From positions 599,501 to 663,500 of the forward strand of contig NZ_CP149926.1 of NCBI RefSeq assembly GCF_037949285.1: a DNA stretch of 64,000 nt, in the 5' to 3' direction. Shown one piece after another: positions 35,380 to 45,033 of this stretch. The stretch comes from Thioclava sp. GXIMD4216 (GTDB lineage Bacteria > Pseudomonadota > Alphaproteobacteria > Rhodobacterales > Rhodobacteraceae). Positions within the stretch are counted from its first letter, which is position 1; every line of letters begins with the position of its first letter. The translations under genes and the position numbers were made by a program. The notes beneath the pieces are model-generated. The model had not been told where the DNA came from. It ran no database searches and saw only the letters and a program-made list of their open reading frames with translations.

Positions 35380-36222
35380 ATGAGCTCTGGTGATAATCAG
35401 GCCCCTATTATTATCAAACGCAAGAAGGTGTCCGGTGGGGACGGGCACCACGGCGGTGCATGGAAGGTGGCCTATGCCGACTTCGTGACCGCTATGATGG
35501 CGTTTTTCCTTCTGATGTGGCTGTTGAACGCGACGACCGAGAAGCAGCGCAAAGGCATCGCGGATTATTTCAATCCCACGATTGCGGTGAACCGGATCTC
35601 GGGTGGCGGCGATGGCTCTTTCGGGGGGGATTCCATCTTTTCCGAAGAGACGATCGCGCAGATGGGCACCGGTGCGTCGATGAATATGCCAACCGAGGCG
35701 CGGCAGGCGCGCGGCCAAAGTGGTGTGGAAGCCAAGGACGAGAGCGAGGCGGCCGAATTCGACCAGGTGGCGGCGAAAATAGAAGAGGCGCTGATGGGGA
35801 TCGGCGGCGAATCCATGGTGACCGACAAGATGTCGCGCCATATCGTGACCAAGGTGACGGATGAGGGGCTGATCGTGGAGTTTTTCGATCTGGCCGACGA
35901 GCCGCTTTTTGCGCCCGATACCAGTACGCCGGAACCGATTCTCGAAGAGTTGGTGGCGATGGTCACACGGGTGTTCGATCTGGTGCCCAATGAGGTGGCG
36001 ATTAACGGTTTCACCCGTGCCTATCCTGAAATGCTGCGCCAGAATCCCGTTTGGGATCTGTCGACAGAGCGAGTGCAGCAGGTCCGGATGCTGATGCAGG
36101 GCGACGGGTTCGACAAGCGGCGAATCCAGCGTGTGACAGGGTTTGCAGATCGCAAGCCTGCCAGTGAAATTCCGATGTCTATCCGCAATAACCGGCTGGA
36201 AATCGTCCTTTTACGAAAGTGA
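35380..36222 (+). CDS. motB: Flagellar motor stator protein MotB
   Basis: A 280-residue stator protein. After a basic N-terminus (IIIKRKKVSGG), a single membrane helix holds the proton-carrying aspartate in KVAYADFVTAMMAFFLLMW (Asp about residue 32). The C-terminal OmpA-like domain (about 175-280) binds peptidoglycan. The ATG at 35380 follows an AGAGGTGG site; an earlier in-frame start adds non-family residues. No motA is adjacent. Confidence 0.92.
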   Translation: MSSGDNQAPIIIKRKKVSGGDGHHGGAWKVAYADFVTAMMAFFLLMWLLNATTEKQRKGIADYFNPTIAVNRISGGGDGSFGGDSIFSEETIAQMGTGASMNMPTEARQARGQSGVEAKDESEAAEFDQVAAKIEEALMGIGGESMVTDKMSRHIVTKVTDEGLIVEFFDLADEPLFAPDTSTPEPILEELVAMVTRVFDLVPNEVAINGFTRAYPEMLRQNPVWDLSTERVQQVRMLMQGDGFDKRRIQRVTGFADRKPASEIPMSIRNNRLEIVLLRK

Positions 36223-36228
36223 TCAGGC

Positions 36229-36253
36229 TGTCCCGCATACAATTTGCGGGACA
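36229..36253 (+). terminator. Hairpin after motB
   Basis: TGTCCCGCA and TGCGGGACA pair over a seven-base loop seven bases after the motB stop; the following AATTTCTG is only a weak T run. Confidence 0.55.
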
Positions 36254-36275
36254 ATTTCTGTGAGAATTTTATTCG

Positions 36276-36290
36276 TTAGGGTGATCTTAA
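36276..36290. promoter_or_regulatory. Near-match CtrA box before flgE
   Basis: TTAGGGTGATCTTAA differs from TTAA-N7-TTAA at one base and lies 60 bases before the flgE start, where a CtrA-controlled promoter would be expected. Confidence 0.4.
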
Positions 36291-36349
36291 GAGGGCTAGG
36301 GCAAATCTGCGGGAGATCGAACGACACGTAGCAGCAGAAAGGCGCATAA

Positions 36350-37681
36350 ATGTCGATTTCCTCCTCGCTTAACGCAGGCGTTGCCGGCCTGGCGGCGAAC
36401 TCTACGAAGTTGTCCACCATTTCGGACAACATCGCGAATTCCGGAACCTATGGCTATAAACGTGCTGAAACAGAATTTTCCAGCATGGTGCTGTCGCAGA
36501 CTGCGAACTCCTATTCCGCAGGGGGGGTCCGTGCGAGCACGTCCCGTATCGTGGACGAGCAAGGCGCATTGGTATCGACCTCGAATGCGCTTGATCTGGC
36601 GGTATCGGGGCGCGGCTTCCTGCCGGTGATCTCGGAGGTGGCTCTTGAGAACGCGCAAAGCAACCAGACGCTCCAACTGACCACGACCGGTGCATTCCGG
36701 ACCGATGAGGATGGTGTTCTGAAAACCAATACCGGCCTTGTCTTGCTGGGCTGGCCGGCAAATGCCGACGGGACCATTCCGACCTATGCGCGCGATTCGG
36801 TCTCGGGGTTGCAGCCCGTGGTGATCAACGCGAACCAGACGGCGGGTGACCCCACCACGAAGGTCAATCTGGGTGTCAACCTTCCGGCTGTTGATGTGGA
36901 CGACACGACGTCGCTGCCGCTATCCGTTGAATATTACGGCAACCTCGGGACATCGGAATCGCTCAATGTGACTTTCACGCCGGCGCTGGATACCAGTGGC
37001 AATGTGATCGAGAATACATGGACGATGGAGCTGCGCGATTCGGCCACGGAAGATGACGCTGCGACGACGGCTGACGAAAATCTGCTGGCATCCTACACCT
37101 TGGTCTTCGATAACACGACGACCAATGGCGGTACGCTGAAGTCGGTGGCCGCGATCGGCACCTCGCCGGCCTATGATTCGACCAATGGCACGGTCACGTT
37201 GTCTGCCGCGGAAGGGCTGCAGACCATTGATCTTACCATCGGCAAAATTGGCGATACCAATGGTCTGACCCAACTTTCGGACAGCTTCTCGCCCACCAAC
37301 GTGACGCGGGACGGCTCTCCTGTCGGAAGCCTGACCACTGTCGAGGTCGATGAGAATGGCTATGTGAACGCGACCTACGATACGGGCTTTACGCGGACGA
37401 TCTACCAAATTCCGCTTGTTGATGTGCCCAACGCCAATGGCCTGACTGCCAACGATAACCAGACTTTCGAGATTAGTGGTGAATCCGGCAGCTTCTTCTT
37501 GTGGGATGCCGGTGATGGCCCGACCGGTGCAATCGAAGGGTACGCACGCGAGGGGTCCTCTGTCGACGTTGCCAAGGAACTGACGGATCTGATCCAGACC
37601 CAACGTGCCTATTCATCGAATGCGAAGGTCATCCAGACCGTAGATGAGATGCTGCAAGAAACTACGAACATTAAACGCTGA
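36350..37681 (+). CDS. flgE: Flagellar hook protein FlgE
   Basis: A 443-residue axial protein that polymerises into the hook. The N-terminus has the rod/hook signature NAGVAGLAANSTKLSTISDN followed by IANSGTYGYKR; the C-terminus ends with the matching helix ELTDLIQTQRAYSSNAKVIQ. The central domain is threonine- and asparagine-rich as usual for surface-exposed hook parts. Followed at short distances by flgK, flgL and flgI on the same strand. Confidence 0.92.
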   Translation: MSISSSLNAGVAGLAANSTKLSTISDNIANSGTYGYKRAETEFSSMVLSQTANSYSAGGVRASTSRIVDEQGALVSTSNALDLAVSGRGFLPVISEVALENAQSNQTLQLTTTGAFRTDEDGVLKTNTGLVLLGWPANADGTIPTYARDSVSGLQPVVINANQTAGDPTTKVNLGVNLPAVDVDDTTSLPLSVEYYGNLGTSESLNVTFTPALDTSGNVIENTWTMELRDSATEDDAATTADENLLASYTLVFDNTTTNGGTLKSVAAIGTSPAYDSTNGTVTLSAAEGLQTIDLTIGKIGDTNGLTQLSDSFSPTNVTRDGSPVGSLTTVEVDENGYVNATYDTGFTRTIYQIPLVDVPNANGLTANDNQTFEISGESGSFFLWDAGDGPTGAIEGYAREGSSVDVAKELTDLIQTQRAYSSNAKVIQTVDEMLQETTNIKR

Positions 37682-37714
37682 TTTTGAGATGATCGCTCTC
37701 TAAGGAGACAGAAG

Positions 37715-39169
37715 ATGTCGCTTTCCGCCGCTTTTACCAATGCGCTTTCGGGGCTGACCGTTTCGAGCAAAATGGCGCAAGTTGTGTCCTCAAACGTCGC
37801 GAACGCGATGACAGAGGGGTATGGGCGGCGGACAGTCGAAACATCGGCTGTCTCTGCCGGGGGTGTTGGCTATGGCGTTCGTATTGATGGTGTAACGCGT
37901 CAGGTCAATGAGAGCCTTATCCAGGATCGACGTCTTGCCGATGCGGCTGCCGGCGAAGCGGGCGTTGTCGCGGATTTCTATGCCTCGATCGAGGATATGA
38001 TCGGAGACCCGACCAGTGATAGCTCCCTGTCCGCGAAAATGGCCAATTTCGAATCGGCCTTGGTCGAAGCGGCGAGTTCGCCCGATAGCACCGGACGTCT
38101 GACGACAGTGGTGAACACGGCCAAGACGGTTGCGGAACAACTGAATTCGATGTCGGACGATATCAGCGATATTCGTCTAAGTGCGGATCAGCAAATCGGT
38201 AAGCAGGTCGATCTGTTGAATTCTACCCTATCGCAGGTAGATGACCTGAATGATGCGATCCTTAAGGCATCGACCAATGGCCGCGATGCCGCCGCTTTGA
38301 TGGACCAGCGTCAGGCACTGATTGATCAGATTTCAGAGATTGTGCCGTTACAGGTTTATCAACGGGATAACGGTCAGGTTGCACTTTACTCGACCAATGG
38401 TGCGACCTTGTTGGATGGTAAGGCCTATGAAATCGGCTATTCCACCAGTGGACGCATGGCGCCTAATTTTTCTCTGGAAGGCGGTACGCTTTCTGGGCTG
38501 ACGATCAATGGCGAGCCGGTCAGCACCACGTCGAATGGGGCTTTGGGAGGCGGCACGCTGTCTGCCTTGTTCGAGGTGCGAGATGAACTGGCCCCCGCCG
38601 CGCAAGAGCAGATTGATTCTGTGGCGCGCGATCTCATCGAGCGTCTTGGCGCATCTGGTGCCGATACGACGATTACGTCTGGCAGTGCGGGCTTTTTCAC
38701 GGATGCTGGTTCCGCTTTTGATAGCACAGATGAACTTGGACTGGCTGGACGAATCGAGGTGAATGAACTGATTGACCCGTCTGAGGGCGGGGAGGTTTGG
38801 CGCGTTCGCGATGGCCTTTATGCAAGTACTGCAGGCGATGTCGGCAATAGTACTTTGCTGAACGGTATCGCTGACGCTCTGATCGAGAGTCGTTCGGCGT
38901 CTTCCTCGGCATTTGGTGGGACAAGCTATTCTGCATCCGGTTTAATGTCAGAATTGCTGTCTAATTACTCGTCTGCCCGCCAAAGTGCCGAGATGACAGA
39001 AAGTTACACGACGGCCAAACAGGATGCATTGGTCGAGGAAGAGCTTTCGCTCGGGGTCGATACGGATCAGGAGCTTCAATCTTTGCTTCAAATCGAGCAA
39101 TCCTACGCTGCTAACGCAAAAGTAATGCAAACGTTGGACACTCTGATGCAGCAGCTTCTGGAGATCTGA
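37715..39169 (+). CDS. flgK: Flagellar hook-filament junction protein FlgK
   Basis: A 484-residue junction protein. The N-terminal helix region SLSAAFTNALSGLTVSSKMA with SNVANAMTEGYGRR and the C-terminal LQIEQSYAANAKVMQTLDTL are diagnostic. FlgK caps the hook before filament growth. An AAGGAGA site precedes the ATG; flgL follows after one base. Confidence 0.92.
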   Translation: MSLSAAFTNALSGLTVSSKMAQVVSSNVANAMTEGYGRRTVETSAVSAGGVGYGVRIDGVTRQVNESLIQDRRLADAAAGEAGVVADFYASIEDMIGDPTSDSSLSAKMANFESALVEAASSPDSTGRLTTVVNTAKTVAEQLNSMSDDISDIRLSADQQIGKQVDLLNSTLSQVDDLNDAILKASTNGRDAAALMDQRQALIDQISEIVPLQVYQRDNGQVALYSTNGATLLDGKAYEIGYSTSGRMAPNFSLEGGTLSGLTINGEPVSTTSNGALGGGTLSALFEVRDELAPAAQEQIDSVARDLIERLGASGADTTITSGSAGFFTDAGSAFDSTDELGLAGRIEVNELIDPSEGGEVWRVRDGLYASTAGDVGNSTLLNGIADALIESRSASSSAFGGTSYSASGLMSELLSNYSSARQSAEMTESYTTAKQDALVEEELSLGVDTDQELQSLLQIEQSYAANAKVMQTLDTLMQQLLEI

Positions 39170-39170
39170 T

Positions 39171-40184
39171 ATGAGCTACTATTCTGTTGGTGATATGGCG
39201 CAGGTCTATTCGCTGCGTAAGCATAATACCGGTCTCAAAAATCTGGTAACGACGCTTAGCCAGGAGGCTACGACCGGCCTGAAATCCGATGTTGGTAAAG
39301 CCGTCGGCGGCGATTTTACGCAGCTTTCGGCAATTACGCGTAGCTTGGATAATCTCGAGTCATATTCGCTTGCAACGACCGAGGTCTCGCTGACCGCAGA
39401 AATGATGCAAAACGCGCTTGGCACGATCCAAGATTATGCGATTAATTTCGGGCCTGACATGATCTCGATCGGCTCCTCCGGAGACCCGACCTCGCTTGAG
39501 ACATTGTCTACAAAAGCAAAAACTAGCCTTTCAACGATTGTTTCCGCGTTAAATAGTTCGGTTGCTGGACGCTTTGTCTTTAGTGGTGCCGCAACCAATA
39601 CACCACCGGTTGTTGATGCTGACGAGATGTATAGCCAGGTTATGACGGCGGTTGGAGGTGACACAACAAGCGCCGGAATTATCGCTGCAGTAGAGGCATT
39701 TTTCGATGCACCAGCAGGTGGGGGCGGCTATCTGGATCAATCCTATCAAGGTTCACGAGATCCACTGGGTGCGGTGAAAGTGTCTGAAAACGAATCGATT
39801 CAGCTCGAAGTGACTGCTCAATCATCCGAGATTCGGGAATCCTTGAAGGGCGCCATGCTCGCCCGTATCGCTGCCAATGATGACGGTACGCTAAGTGACG
39901 AGACACGTTCGGCGCTGATGGTTGAAGCCGGATCGGTGCTTAGTGCTGCCTCGCTTGAAATGTCGGCGTCTCGCAGCAGCATCGGTGCGGCTGAGGAGCA
40001 AATCGAAAGTGCGGCAACCCGAAATGATGCCGAGAGCAGCAGTTTGGAAATTGCAAGGAATAATCTGATTACCGCAGAGCCTTACGAGACGTCGACAGCC
40101 TTAATCGCGGCGCAGAACCAACTTGAAACACTGTATGAGATTACTTCGCGTCTTTCTCAGCTGACCTTGGCGGACTATATCTGA
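39171..40184 (+). CDS. flgL: Flagellar hook-filament junction protein FlgL
   Basis: A 337-residue flagellin-like junction protein (second junction subunit). N-terminal coil (SVGDMAQVYSLRKHNTGLKN) and C-terminal coil (ARNNLITAEPYETSTALIAA) fit FlgL. The stop overlaps the flgI start by one base. Codon use shifts to more A and T from here to flgI compared with flgE. Confidence 0.88.
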   Translation: MSYYSVGDMAQVYSLRKHNTGLKNLVTTLSQEATTGLKSDVGKAVGGDFTQLSAITRSLDNLESYSLATTEVSLTAEMMQNALGTIQDYAINFGPDMISIGSSGDPTSLETLSTKAKTSLSTIVSALNSSVAGRFVFSGAATNTPPVVDADEMYSQVMTAVGGDTTSAGIIAAVEAFFDAPAGGGGYLDQSYQGSRDPLGAVKVSENESIQLEVTAQSSEIRESLKGAMLARIAANDDGTLSDETRSALMVEAGSVLSAASLEMSASRSSIGAAEEQIESAATRNDAESSSLEIARNNLITAEPYETSTALIAAQNQLETLYEITSRLSQLTLADYI

Positions 40185-41281
40185 TGCGTATTTTTCTGTT
40201 TCTAATCGTATGCTTGATCCCGTCGTTGTCTTGGGCTTCTCCAATTCGGATTAAGGATTTGGTCGAATTTGACGGTGTCCGTGGCAATGACATCGTTGGT
40301 TATGGCTTGGTCGTCGGCCTCAACGGCACTGGCGACGGTTTGCGGAATGCACCTTTTACCGAAGAAATTATGACAAACGTACTTGAGCGCTTGGGCGTTA
40401 ACGTTACCGGGGAAACATCTCGGCCCAAAAATGTTGCGGCCGTTCTGGTAACTGCTGAATTGCCCCCTTTCGCGCGCGCAGGTAGTTCCATTGATGTTAC
40501 GGTTTCGGCTATTGGCGATGCAACCAGCCTTCTTGGTGGTACCTTGATTATGACCCCTCTCAAAGCTGCGGATGGCGAAATCTATGCTGTGGCGCAAGGG
40601 GAGATCATCGCGGGTGGTGCGACGGCTCAGGGGGACGCGGCTACTGTAACTCAGGGAGTGCCGACATCCGGTTCGATTCCTTCTGGCGCTCATGTCGAGC
40701 GTGAAATCGCATTTGAATTTAACAGTCTGGATCGTCTTCGCCTTGCTCTCAGGACGCCTGACTTCACGACTGCGAATAGAATCGAGGCTGTAATCAATAC
40801 TGAGTTCGGGCGAAATGTCGCCGCAATGCAAGATTCAGGAACTGTTACCCTTAATATTGCGCAAACAGGACAGCGTTCTACGGCGCATGTCATGAGTCGT
40901 ATCGAAAACTTGGAAGTAGAGCCCGAGCAGCGCGCGCGTGTAGTCGTCGATCAGCGTTCTGGTACGATTGTTATGGGAGAAAATGTCCGCATTTCGCGGG
41001 TCGCTGTGAGCCAAGGCAATCTGACGTTGCGCGTTCAAGAAGCGCCTGTTGCGGTGCAGCCCAACCCGTTTGCAGAGGGGCAAACGGTTGTTGTCCCGCG
41101 TACAGAGGCCTCAATTACCGAGGAACCTGGTATTCAAATGGCAGAAGTCCCCAGCGGAAATTCCCTTTCGGAAGTGGTTGCAGGCCTGAACGCTCTGGGA
41201 GTTTCTCCGCGTGACATGATTGATATCCTGAAAAGTATCAATGCAGCAGGTGCCTTACACGCAGAATTCGTGGTAAATTGA
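40184..41281 (+). CDS. flgI: Flagellar P-ring protein FlgI
   Basis: A 365-residue periplasmic protein with a signal peptide (FLFLIVCLIPSLSWA). Signature segments: RIKDLVEFDGVRGNDIVGYG, LVVGLNGTGDGL, and the C-terminal GNSLSEVVAGLNALGVSPRD. It forms the P-ring around the rod in the peptidoglycan layer. It is full-length. It is the last flagellar gene in the window; expected companions such as flgH do not follow, because accessory DNA begins within a few hundred bases. Confidence 0.93.
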   Translation: MRIFLFLIVCLIPSLSWASPIRIKDLVEFDGVRGNDIVGYGLVVGLNGTGDGLRNAPFTEEIMTNVLERLGVNVTGETSRPKNVAAVLVTAELPPFARAGSSIDVTVSAIGDATSLLGGTLIMTPLKAADGEIYAVAQGEIIAGGATAQGDAATVTQGVPTSGSIPSGAHVEREIAFEFNSLDRLRLALRTPDFTTANRIEAVINTEFGRNVAAMQDSGTVTLNIAQTGQRSTAHVMSRIENLEVEPEQRARVVVDQRSGTIVMGENVRISRVAVSQGNLTLRVQEAPVAVQPNPFAEGQTVVVPRTEASITEEPGIQMAEVPSGNSLSEVVAGLNALGVSPRDMIDILKSINAAGALHAEFVVN

Positions 41282-41625
41282 TAGAAATCCCTATTGGGGG
41301 TGTCCTAAAGATTGGCGATGAGTTGCCGTATGATTGTTTGATGTGTAGTGGCTGGTTAATCGCGCAGCCCTGTTGCGGTACAGCACAGCATTTTCTGGAT
41401 GTGCTTAGGGCTTGGTGATTGGAGTAACGCGTGAAAGTTGGTGATGCCCTGAGGGGCGGCATGTGACGGCTGTGTTCAGACGCGTCAATTCTCAGCCGAG
41501 AAAGGGATATGCCACATGTCAGAGACTACCATCGCCACGCTGCCCGATCCATCAGGCTTTTCACTGGATCCATTGACGGACCTCTGCCACCGCCACGGCG
41601 AAGCATCATTGCAGCCATCAGCGCA

Positions 41626-41844
41626 TCGGTGAAGCATTCGTTCGTCGATCCCGAACGCCCTCGCGCCTTTCTGGAGGGGGTACACAAACTGTGTATCCAC
41701 GCGTATGCGCAGTAGATTGCTGCCAAAGGGAACAGGATATGTTTTCACGATGTACTCGAAGACTAGCCGACGCACGCCTGTGACGGCCGGATCTTCATGT
41801 CGTTGAGCAAGCCATGTCAAAAAAGATCCATAGATTGCTCCATA
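41626..41844 (-). pseudogene. tniQ fragment of Tn7-like unit 1
   Basis: A short leftward stretch translating as YGSFLTWLAQRHEDP, then VRRLVFEYIVKTYPVPFG and FVYPLQKGARAFGID. It lines up with the middle of the complete TniQ at 57894 (VFFEWLRHRDDDP, LVREFIFRNFPISEG, YVHSLSTARSRYGM). The open frame runs 41961-41485 but similarity to TniQ is seen only here. Both ends of the gene are missing, so this is the only part of unit 1's tniQ left. Confidence 0.6.
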
Positions 41845-41889
41845 GTGGCGAGGCCTCGGGCCAGCCTTCATCTGCACGAAGACACAGTT

Positions 41890-42738
41890 GCTCTCTCTCA
41901 AGCCAAGCTTCATTTCATCGAAACGGGAGAAGCCAACAGGCCTACGCTCGTTTTTCTTCATGGCTGGCCGTTAGACGCCTCATCTTGTTATGCCCTGATG
42001 AGCCGAACCTCCGACAGTTGTCGCTGTATCGCCGTCGATTTGCCAGGTATTTGGAAATCAGCGTTTGAGGCCTCCAATGGAAGCAAGGCATTTCTAGCTG
42101 GGGTCATTCATGAATTCATTGAAACGCTCGGACTGAGCTACGTTGTTTTGATTGGCCACGATGTCGGCGGGATGATTGCCTATGCGTATCTGTGACAGTT
42201 TCCCCAATTGAGCGGGGTGGTGATCATGAACACGGTCATTCCCGGTCTGGCACCGTGGAATGCGGTTTTGGCGCCCCCCTATCTTTGGCACTTCGCCTTC
42301 AATGCCATTCCTGACCTGCCAGAAAGGCTGATCACGGGAAATATCGCGCCTTATTTCGATTACTTCTATGACTATGCGCAGCGGCCGGAAGCGATCACAC
42401 TGGAAATGCGTTCGGAATATGTGCGCAGCTATGCCACTGAATCTGCGCTGCATCAGGGGTTTGAGCTCTACCGGGCATTCAGGCAGGATGCCTTGGATAA
42501 CGCGGGATGGAACGCTCCGGTTATGACCCCAGTCGTATATGTGCGAGGTGCTTTCGAGGGGGGAGATATGTCCGATTACAAAGCCGGATTGACCGGATCT
42601 GCGGTCGAGCTGCTAACCTGCACGACTATTGACGGTGCTGGACATTATCCGCTGCATGAGGTTCCAGAGGTGCTCTGGGAAGCAATCGCTACATTTATAA
42701 AGCACAACGGTGCGCGCCCCCTCGTGACCACCACTTAG
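41890..42738 (+). pseudogene. Alpha/beta hydrolase with an in-frame stop
   Basis: An alpha/beta hydrolase of the epoxide-hydrolase/haloalkane-dehalogenase type: LVFLHGWPLDASS (oxyanion region), VVLIGHDVGGMIAYAYL (nucleophile elbow, here GHDVGG with aspartate), and a C-terminal DGAGHYPLHEVPE carrying the catalytic histidine. A TGA at 42193-42195 interrupts AYAYL and QFPQLSG; a CGA codon would restore the protein. The 5' end overlaps the tniQ scrap on the other strand, so the start is unclear. Read as cargo that has decayed. Confidence 0.7.
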
Positions 42739-42891
42739 ATAAGCAGTTTGGGCTCAAACCGGTCATGCGGTGGCGCGGCGATCCCAGCAGGAGGGTCGCG
42801 ACACCATATCGGCGTATTTTGTTGAAAAACTCGTGCTTGATCGAAGGGCCATCGGCTGATTCAATTCCTGCAAGGGACGGGAGGATCGGCG

Positions 42892-43318
42892 ATGATGGGA
42901 CCGCGGCAGGAGGCGCAACCGGCGCTGTTCTACGAGTTTTCTCTGGAGGATCATGTCCCGCAGAACCACCTGCTGCGTTCCATTGATCGGTTCGTGGACC
43001 TCTCCGGGATCCGAACCTACCTTGCCGATTTCTACAGCCACACGGGGCGCCCCTCAGTCGATCCAGAGCTGCTGATCCGAATGCTGCTGGTAGGGTATTG
43101 CTTCGGCATCCGGTCAGAGCGGCGGCTGTGCGAGGAGGTGCATCTGAACCTGGCGTATCGGTGGTTCTGCCGCCTGGACCTCAGCGACCGTGTCCCTGAC
43201 CACTCTACCTTCTCAAAGAACCGACACGGCCGTTTCCGTGACAGCGAGTTACTGCGGCATCTTTTCGAGACGACTGTCGCACGGTGTATCGCAGAGGGAC
43301 TGGTCAGTGGCCAGCGCA
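42892..43318 (+). mobile_element. 5' part of an IS1182-family transposase gene
   Basis: The first 142 codons of an IS1182-type transposase: LFYEFSLEDHVPQNHLLRSI, then ADFYSHTGRPSVDPELLIRM and DRVPDHSTFSKNRHGRF. After GLVSGQ (about 43318) the sequence no longer matches the family and becomes the antisense of tnsB, so the element was cut there. A GTTGAAAAACTCG motif typical of such IS ends lies upstream near 42822. The catalytic C-terminal part is missing. Confidence 0.75.
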
Positions 43319-44688
43319 TGAAGGCGCGCTTGTTGACGTCCGTGATGCGCTTGATCGCGCGCAGTACTACGGGGGCATCAAGTGCAGCTTCCGCGCGGTG
43401 ATGAAGCCGAAGGGCGCGCATGCCCTCGCGCAATTCGTCGTAGGAAATGCCCTCAAATCCCGGCTGGTTCGCTAAGGCGGGATACCAAGAGGAACCGACC
43501 TTCACGGCGATCCAACTGACATCCTTAAGGTCCACGCGGATCTCGACATCCCGTGTGGGAGAATGCAAATACGCCTCCTGCAGAACCTCGCAGCTATATG
43601 TCAGTCCCGAGAACATCACCCCATCCCCGCGGAGTTTACGCGTCAGAGGGCGTCCAAAGGCTTTCCGCAGCGTGAGGCCGTCAGGGATCATTGGGGTGCC
43701 ATGCAGCCCTGTCAGACGTTTCCACGCATTGTTCGGGGTTTCCCCTTTCAACGACCCATGCGGCTGGTTGTGATAGATGTCGACGATGAAGGTCAGAAGC
43801 ACGACGATGAGATCGTCATCGCATAGGCAGGCAAGCTGTTCTGACGGATAGTCGCCGCGGCTGATCGTGTCGAAAAACGTGCGGCCTGACAGATAAGACA
43901 TCAGTTGGTGTCCGAGTGTGCGGAAGAATGACTCGATATGTCCACGCAGCCATGGGATGCCTGCCGGCGGCAGATGCGTTGTAATGCCCAAAGACGCGGC
44001 TGTAGCCTGAAAGGCGTCCGAGGCAAAAGCGGACCCCATATCGGTAACGAGCGTGCCTATGCCTCCATGGTGGTGCCAAGTGCTTTCGCATTCAGCAGCC
44101 TTGGCGATATGGGTCTTATCCTCGAAAATATCGCGTAGGGCGCGGATCGCGTCATCCGAGTTTGGCGCTGTCGCCAGCCGCATTGAGAGAATGCATTTTG
44201 TGGCGCAATCGATGGCGATGTAGAGCCATCGGCGGCCAGCCTCGAAACTCTGTTGCCGCTCTCTGGGAAGATGATCCCAGATGCCCGTCAGAACGAGTAG
44301 AGAGATGACGTCGAGCTTGTTTTCGTCCATCTCGACCCGCTCCATGGGGTAAGCGACGTCTGGACCGTTTGTGTAGAGGGTGAACTTTCGCGCCGCTGCA
44401 GCTGCGCCATGGCGCTTGGCGTAGATATAGAAAGGGTCAGCTTTTTTGAGACGACGCTGAATACTCGAACGAGAGGGGGTCGATAAGACTGGAAGCCCCG
44501 CTGCAAGCCGCTTTTCGTTTTCGATATCGAATAAGCCGATTGTCGCCTTGATCGCTTCCGCTTGAGTGGGCCGTTGGGTGTCCGCATAGATCTCGATGAC
44601 CTGGTTCATAAGCGCTTCGGCCCGGGGGCAATACCGCGGCTTACGATTGCCCGAACGGTATGTTTCAGGAATGAGGGCAAGACTGGAA
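43318..44688 (-). pseudogene. tnsB: tnsB-type DDE transposase of Tn7-like unit 1, truncated at both ends
   Basis: The catalytic core of a TnsB/TniA-like transposase. From the ATG at 44609 (MNQVIEI) the RNase H-like domain has Asp95 (EMDENK), Asp190 (TDMGSAF) and Glu226 (GHIESFF); the last two are 35 residues apart, as in DD35E enzymes. Coding upstream of that ATG back to 44688 (LIPETYRSGNRKPR) matches unit 2, but a TGA just before it marks a deletion joining to tnsA. The 3' end is cut at about 43318 by the IS1182 fragment; the open frame continues antisense through the IS with no TnsB character. The catalytic domain itself is intact. Confidence 0.75.
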
Positions 44689-44689
44689 T

Positions 44690-44970
44690 AAGGTCACAAG
44701 AAAGTCGAAGTTGTGCTTCGCGGATTTGCCATCTGTATCCAGATAATGGATGGCAGCCGGCTGCTCCTGAATGCAGAAAACATCGTCCCGAACAAGCATC
44801 AGGCATAGGAACAGATATTCGAGATTACTCTCGAACTTGATGATGCGGGGCCGTGCAAAGCCGGGCAGCAGCGCAACCATCGAACCTCGCAAGCTCCTTT
44901 TGGAGCGCCACGGAATAGGACGCATCCCGTGGCTGGGCTCCGGGCCACGGTAAAACAGTTTCTTTTTCAT
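44690..44970 (-). pseudogene. tnsA: tnsA fragment of Tn7-like unit 1
   Basis: The first 87 or so codons of a TnsA-type endonuclease, starting MKKKLFYRGPEPSHG. It matches the complete copy at 60018: MVALLPGF.RPRII, the glutamates of FESNLEYLFLCLM, RDDV and EQPAAI, and HNFDFLVT with the catalytic aspartate. Immediately after LVT the frame enters tnsB DNA, so the C-terminal third with the lysine is deleted. Confidence 0.7.
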
Positions 44971-45033
44971 GGTGTGTAAAGCATAGCTAAGCCGTGCTCT
45001 GACCCTTGGCAGGCCAGAGCGGGCATAGCGCAG

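Noticed and set aside
41890..42738. TGA inside the alpha/beta hydrolase as a selenocysteine codon
   Set aside because: No such residue is known at that position of the family, no SECIS-like hairpin follows, and a CGA-to-TGA change is simpler.
43032..43318. C-terminal extension of the unit 1 TnsB open frame
   Set aside because: This part is antisense to the IS1182 transposase and has no transposase character; the real gene ends at the junction.
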